Shown one piece after another: positions 58,611 through 64,000 of a stretch of DNA of 64,000 nucleotides. The stretch lies in the NCBI GenBank assembly GCA_037178675.1, contig JAYMGJ010000586.1, forward strand, positions 1-64,000, written 5' to 3'. This DNA is from Scleroderma bovista (taxonomy: Eukaryota > Basidiomycota > Agaricomycetes > Boletales > Sclerodermataceae). Both the position numbers and the translations under genes were made by a program. The notes beneath the pieces were generated by a model. That model saw only the letters and a list, made by a program, of their open reading frames with translations, made no database searches and was not told where the DNA came from. Position 1 is the stretch's first letter; each line of letters begins with the position of its first letter.

Positions 58611-61600
58611 ATGTCATCCGAGGGAAGCTCTCATGTCTCGACACATTCTCATAGCCAACAGCCAGGATGGGGACCATCACGTACTCCTTTGCCCCCTCAT
58701 AGGCTTGCCAAGTTAGCCAATGCCCTTGGTGTTGCCGCGCCTTTACCTGCGACAGCGTCCAATGGTGCCTTTTTGTCACCTTCGACTCTTCCTTCTGGAC
58801 AGTCCCCTCCTCTCCTGGATATACCCTGGCGTGCGACAACCCCGTCGGTTGCGTCAGCCCACACCGCTGCCTCGTCCTCACAATCCAAGTATCTCCTTCA
58901 CGTTATCCCCCCGGCTTATCTCCCACATGACGATATAGCTGATTCCTCTGAGTTAATACCACCTCCACCTGGTGCCTCTGGATATCATCCTCAATTTCAA
59001 CGCGGGATCCTAGTTACATTGCAGTCCACCCTTCAGGCACAATTAGTCGTCATAGCAAGAGAATATGCGCTGCCCAGTACCTTCGGCATGGTCCTTTATC
59101 TTGTCCGTGCAGCTTCCCAGGACAATGTAACCTCGTCTATAGACCAGAGTACCATCGGACCTGGCCCGCGGCTATCAGAAGACCTGTGGAAGCACATCTG
59201 GACGCGTGTCCTCCGTGCAGAACGCGACGACGCGAGCTCGTCCTGGCCAAGTCCCTCTCCAAATGGCCTCGGACTTAGCATCGACTCCAATGGCCAGACC
59301 CAGGCTTTACGCCCATTGGTTACTCCCACGCGAACAGAAACTCCCCTTCCCCTTCCCCTGCCCAATCCCGTGACACCTTCATCTACTTTCGTGTCTTCTG
59401 TTCCCGACTTGCGTTCACATATCAAGGCTGATCCTTCATCCGCCTCGCATTCCGACCCGGATACCCCAGATACATCTCGTTCTTTTGATCAGGAACTCCC
59501 CGGCATAGAATTGCCGGGGTTGACGTCGCCATCTATTATTCCTATTCTTGCAAAAGTCGAATTTGACATTGACCGTAGAAGAGCTGGCTGGTATGAGCCG
59601 TGGCTACGGAGTCGTCGTATCACATACTCCAGGAGAACCGAGAGTCGGTCAAGTAACCGAACCGGCTCTCAATCTCGTACCGGAGATGAAGCTAGCCCCT
59701 CGGACGACAGGCGGGCACCATTCGACCTCAAGTTAGTTGGGAGGATGCAGAAGCCTGGTTTCTTGCGCTCAATGGATGAGTGTGACGATGTGCACCCCCT
59801 AGCTAACGATGATTACGATCCTTTGTCGGACTCTCCGGGTACAATGGATGATGAAGGGTTTGCGGATGCGACTTCCCGCATCTCTTCTGATAAAGACAAA
59901 GATCCGTTGACTGAGGTATTCGGCACCGACGCCGAAACCTGGGCGAATATGCACTCAAACTCCGAAGGAATAGGGGAAAGGGTTGATCCGAATGTAGCTC
60001 AGTTTGCACTAGATGCCTCCTCACTTGCACAACATTCTTCGCATGGCGAGGGAGATGAACAAGAGAATGGAATAGATGATGTTGGCGAAGTTCACGCAAT
60101 TATACAGCGGATGTCAGGACCGCCTTTGACATCGCCAACGGCCTCCGGTGGATATAAGCGTCCTGTCCCCCCTCCCCTGGTGCTCGCTCCCAAATCGCCA
60201 ACGGATGTAGTCCCAGGTGGCGCTAGTTCCGTGCCCTCTAGTCGAAGAACCAGCACAACCCTCCCTTACGCAAATGGTTCAAACGCTGTAGATGATACCG
60301 AATTCCGCAACAAGGAGGGGCTGTCTCTCGAGCTGGAACAGGAGTATCTACGCTCACGGAGTCCGTCAGAGGATAAGCGGGTCGGTGCCTTGTTCGAGAG
60401 TTTGGATCTTGGCTTGGACTTTGATGACGATGAGGAGGTCCGAGTGCCTTGTTTTAATTCTGTTTCTTTGAAGCTGATGGGATGTTGCCAAAAGTACGAT
60501 GAGAATGACCCCAATGATCGACGAAGAAGCCAGTACCTATTGAAGGCAAGACTGGATGAGATAGAAAAGGTAAGTTGTGATGCTTTACTGGCTCCCAAGA
60601 TAGAAGTGACATACTGCTATTAGACGTTTATCCAGTTCTCGCCTGGTCAGTTGAAAGCAAACTTCTTGGACGAGGATTTGACGATAACCCACCGACGCGC
60701 CCTTACATCAACTTCCCAGTCTCCATCTCCTGATCCATTCGGTGTCAAGACTCATAGCCTAGCACATGATCGGTAGGTGTTTAGCTGGAAGGACCGGCTA
60801 TGTTGCTCAATAACATACCATGAACAGCCAATCCACTTCCGCATCTGCAGATGCTAGCGGTGCAGCATGGCCCGCAGTCCCCTATTCTACTATATCGAAA
60901 TCAGTGGACAACCCACCGCCTCCACAACGATCTAACTTACCCCTGTCACCGCCCAAACTAGCTTTCAATGGGGTCACGACCGGCGCCCCGAAGGCCTTCC
61001 TCCCTCCGACTCCGGTAGGGATGAAGAGTGGAATATCCTCCGAGACTGAAGCACGACGGCGAGAACTTGAACATTCGGCATACCCTACGACAGTATCGGC
61101 TCCATTCACCCGACCAACAGACTTGACCTCTGACTCCCCCATACCACTATCTCCGGATCCGTTTGGCCGATATCCTTCCATGTACGATGATCAGATATCG
61201 CCAGCACCGACTTATTGGGATCCAGCGACAAAGCAGTTTTCTCATGAACCTACCGATTCACGACCATCGACCTCTTCAGTGGATGAATATTCCTTAGACT
61301 CTACAACACAGTCCAGCCGATTTTCAGCTGATTCCAGTATAGCAATAGATCAGCAGGACAAAGGTGGCAAGGCTCAGGGCCCATTGGCCAGCGTGAAAAG
61401 CCTTAAACGCTTATGGCGGAGGAGCAAAGGTTCATCTGTTTCTACTGCTCAACCTCCCACTCCTGGGCCTGGAAGAACGTCCTTCCCTTCTCAACAGGTC
61501 AGACCCGTCCCCTCGCAAGAACAACTAGGTCCCCCACCGGTCACCACTGCGTCAGCAAGGAATGGTAAAGTGAAGGCGCCGTTAAATCAACTGCAGTTTG

Positions 61601-62202
61601 ATCAGGAGTCTCCGTATCCTGTTTACCCCGGACGGCCATCACTCAATGGCAGCCGGCCAATCTCACCGCCAGTTCCGCTACCCCTTGCCGTGGGAGAGAA
61701 GACAACTGTCAGAAAATCAATATTGAAGTGGGGGAAGGCCGTGGCTGGTGTGGGGACACAGCCAAACTCTGGCGCTTCCTCTGAACTACGAAAAAGTTCA
61801 GAACGCCCCACATCCAACGAGACGGTGAAGCCAAGGCGACCCAGTGTGCTAGATGGAAGCGTACCCCCTAGTCCCAAGCTTCCAGATCACCTGCTGCAGT
61901 CTAACCACGTACGGAATGGGAGTGGTATTTTTGAGCGGAGGAAGTCAGCTGGGCGGTCAAAGATGGGCTCGAAAGCAAATTACTCATCCTCATCGCAGGA
62001 CATGCTGAGTGTCAGCTCACAGCACCGTTCGTCTGTTGTAATGCAAGCGGGGGGTGCAGCATCTCCGTCTCATTCCCAGTTTTCCATGGAGTCAGACGCA
62101 GAAGGACGCGGAAGCTTCGATACCGCTCAGTTCGAAGTCATTTCTGCGCCCAAAGTCCATCCGAACTTGGCATACCCATATCAAACACTTGATTACGATT
62201 AG
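58611..62202 (+). CDS. Large serine/proline-rich fungal protein of unknown function
   Basis: Three exons: 58611-60569, 60624-60772 and 60828-62202, giving 1160 aa with all phases matching. The only ordered-looking part is near residues 95-170: YLLHVIPPAYLPHD, then HPQFQRGILVTLQSTLQAQL and VVIAREYALPSTFGMVLYLV. It looks like a compact alpha/beta or helical domain, which I recall from uncharacterised proteins of many filamentous fungi. The remainder is rich in S, P, D and E, with several PPP and SPP motifs and a basic cluster VKSLKRLWRRSKGSS in exon 3. No enzyme motif, TM segment or signal peptide was seen. A scaffold or signalling role would be a guess. Confidence 0.75.
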
Positions 62203-64000
62203 TGGGACGTGCCCCCCGTTCCGTACCCTTGGATAATTTCGTAGAAAGACTCGTGACTTATTCAATATGCGCAGTTGCCAGTCGCTTCTACTCATGACCC
62301 GTCATTTTGGTTTGCACGTTCCATGTTTGCATCGAGTCATCAGTTGCCCCTATTTGTTCTTTGTTCGCTTTCGATTCTCGCACAAATGCATAATGTAACT
62401 TTTACATGTTCTCACAGCTATTGGGTCCAGATGCTTCGGATGCATCATGCTTGCAGCCGTGCAAAGCATTCCTAATTGACATGCCCTCAGGTGCGTTTCG
62501 AGGAGACCTCTTGTTCCTTCTGTACGCAAACGCAAGGGGTGATCATAACCCCGAGTGATCCTTCTTATCAGAACCCTGCCTTCAACGGGGAAAAATTCCA
62601 TGGAGTAAGGTGAGTTTAATGTGTCACAATCTCCTGATCTCCGGCTTCGTTCATGTTCCCAACAGGGACCGATAATCTGCGCCTCATCGTCGGGTAGGTA
62701 GGATCTATGAACCACTCAGTGCACACACAAGGAATTGTCACGCGTATGCCTGCAGGCCAAACGAAGTCGAGTGCTGGTCTATTAAACACGCCGTTCTATC
62801 ATGCGGGGAAGGCTCACGCGTCACGGGCTCATGGCGTTACGGCATGCTACACCCAGTGTGTGTCCCTCCGCACGTCTGCTTCCAGGAATATGCTTTCTTT
62901 AAATACTTATCTTTTCCATTCGCTTTTCTAGGGGAGAAATCTCCGTCGGGACTTATGTCCGATGATGTGAGCAGTTCGAGGGCACATCTTTGCTCGGCCA
63001 CGCTGTTTGCGAGATGTCTGTTACAAGTCTGGGCTTTCTTCTGCTCCCGCGAATACGGACAACGGGTCGATGGTGTGCTATTATTTCCAGTAGAAAGGCT
63101 CCCATAGCCAGCTGCAGCACCCTGCTGACTAGCGGTCACGCTCCGATGCTCCCCCTCGGTCTGGTACGTGCACACTTCAATGATCGCGCGGAGAAGGGAG
63201 AATCACGGCACCTAGTAAGATCAATTTGTCCATGGTAAAGCCGGTTGTATTCATGCGTGAACGCGCACGAATGTTCTTTGGTATGGGTGCCACACGACTG
63301 AGGTGGAACTCCACTTAGGAAACGACGAGGACATTCACTCGGAAACTATGAGGAGCAGACGTCCTCGGGGTTAATAACTCCAAAGCCGTGGACTGATTAA
63401 GTTGACTGCTACCGATGGAAGAGGACATGGGATCAACATTGGCTACACCGAGTGCAAGCTAGTGGAATACAAAGCAGGTACGTAAAATTGCAACATGGTT
63501 TTCTTTTGACAGAACCGAACGGCGAACGAGCAAATACAAAAAAAAAAATACGACTGAAGCACGAGAAAAATACTGGGTCGATGCAAAATACGGTACAATT
63601 ATGGGGTGAATTGATGCGCTAGTTGGAAAAACGAAAGGAAAGCCTGTAGCAGATAGAAGGGAGGGAAGACAGGGACGACAAATTCTTATTGATTAATAAG
63701 GATACCCGGGTTGGCCGGTCAGAAGGTATTGAACTTGCGAACTTTGAAGAAATACGAAGACTGGATGATTGCTTATCAGATATATCATTTTCCGCTTCTT
63801 CGAAGAGCGGAGGTGGATTACGGAACCCAAGTGCCAGTTGAGCGGATAATGAGAAGCGCCGATAGTGGGCAAAGCCAAGATCCTCCAGTGACCCCTATAA
63901 GCCACGATATGTACGTTATACCAGTGGATGCTATTAGGATAGCAGAAGACAATGCAAGACGGACGAAAAGGCGTCGGAACGGGTAAACGCGGCGATGAGA
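62203..64000. other. Right-edge stretch without a supported gene
   Basis: 1.8 kb. The longest late frame is plus 63711-63986 (91 codons, KVLNLRTLKKYEDWMIAYQI...), which overlaps equally open minus frames and has no family feature. It might be part of a gene continuing past the window edge. No call is made. Confidence 0.35.

Noticed and set aside
63711..63986. 91-codon plus frame at the right edge as a gene
   Set aside because: Competing minus frames are equally open, there is no recognisable motif, and no upstream exon can be linked.

Overview
This window is nuclear DNA of a filamentous basidiomycete, most likely an agaricomycete. Coding sequence is broken up by many short introns, usually 46-59 bases. 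Genes sit on both strands a few hundred bases apart. The gene complement is eukaryotic and fungal: TFIID, Mediator, signalosome, spliceosome, mitoribosome, a heterotrimeric G protein and a vacuolar lipid kinase. Orphan dsRBD proteins and proline/serine-rich regulators complete the picture. I saw no CRISPR array, rRNA, convincing tRNA or intact transposon.

Layout. 0.4-7.2 kb (+): an NVJ2-like lipid-transfer protein with TM, PH and SMP parts, then a serine/proline-rich fungal protein. 7.3-13.7 kb (-): a golgin-like coiled-coil protein, the G-protein beta subunit and a MARVEL-type four-TM membrane protein. 13.7-18.6 kb: a gene-poor stretch with two tiny dsRNA-binding-domain genes (+) that share intron positions. 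18.7-25.6 kb: SAD1/USP39 (-), RSM22/METTL17 (+), uL1m (-) and mL40 (+); the last three act on the mitochondrial ribosome, and uL1m and mL40 are divergent across 89 bases. 25.8-37.5 kb (-): COP9 signalosome subunit 2, the PtdIns3P 5-kinase FAB1 (about 2316 aa) and the ribosome-biogenesis factor LTV1. 37.8-45.3 kb (+): TAF2 carrying three C-terminal bromodomains, then the Mediator subunit MED11. 45.5-46.9 kb (-): tubulin cofactor A. 46.9-58.6 kb: two paralogous bHLH transcription factors (-) separated by about 6.8 kb in which I find no gene. 58.6-62.2 kb (+): a 1160-aa fungal protein of unknown role. 62.2-64 kb: no gene I can support.

Themes. Core information-processing genes are concentrated here, including adjacent TAF2 and MED11 that both serve RNA polymerase II initiation, and a mitoribosome neighbourhood. 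The least ordinary features are the TAF2/bromodomain fusion, an apparent AT-AC intron at the TAF2 start codon exon, several GC-AG introns and GTC-type donors, and the pair of dsRBD microproteins. Exon boundaries were deduced by hand from splice consensus, reading phase and remembered family patterns. Start codons and individual introns can be wrong even where the gene identity is secure.
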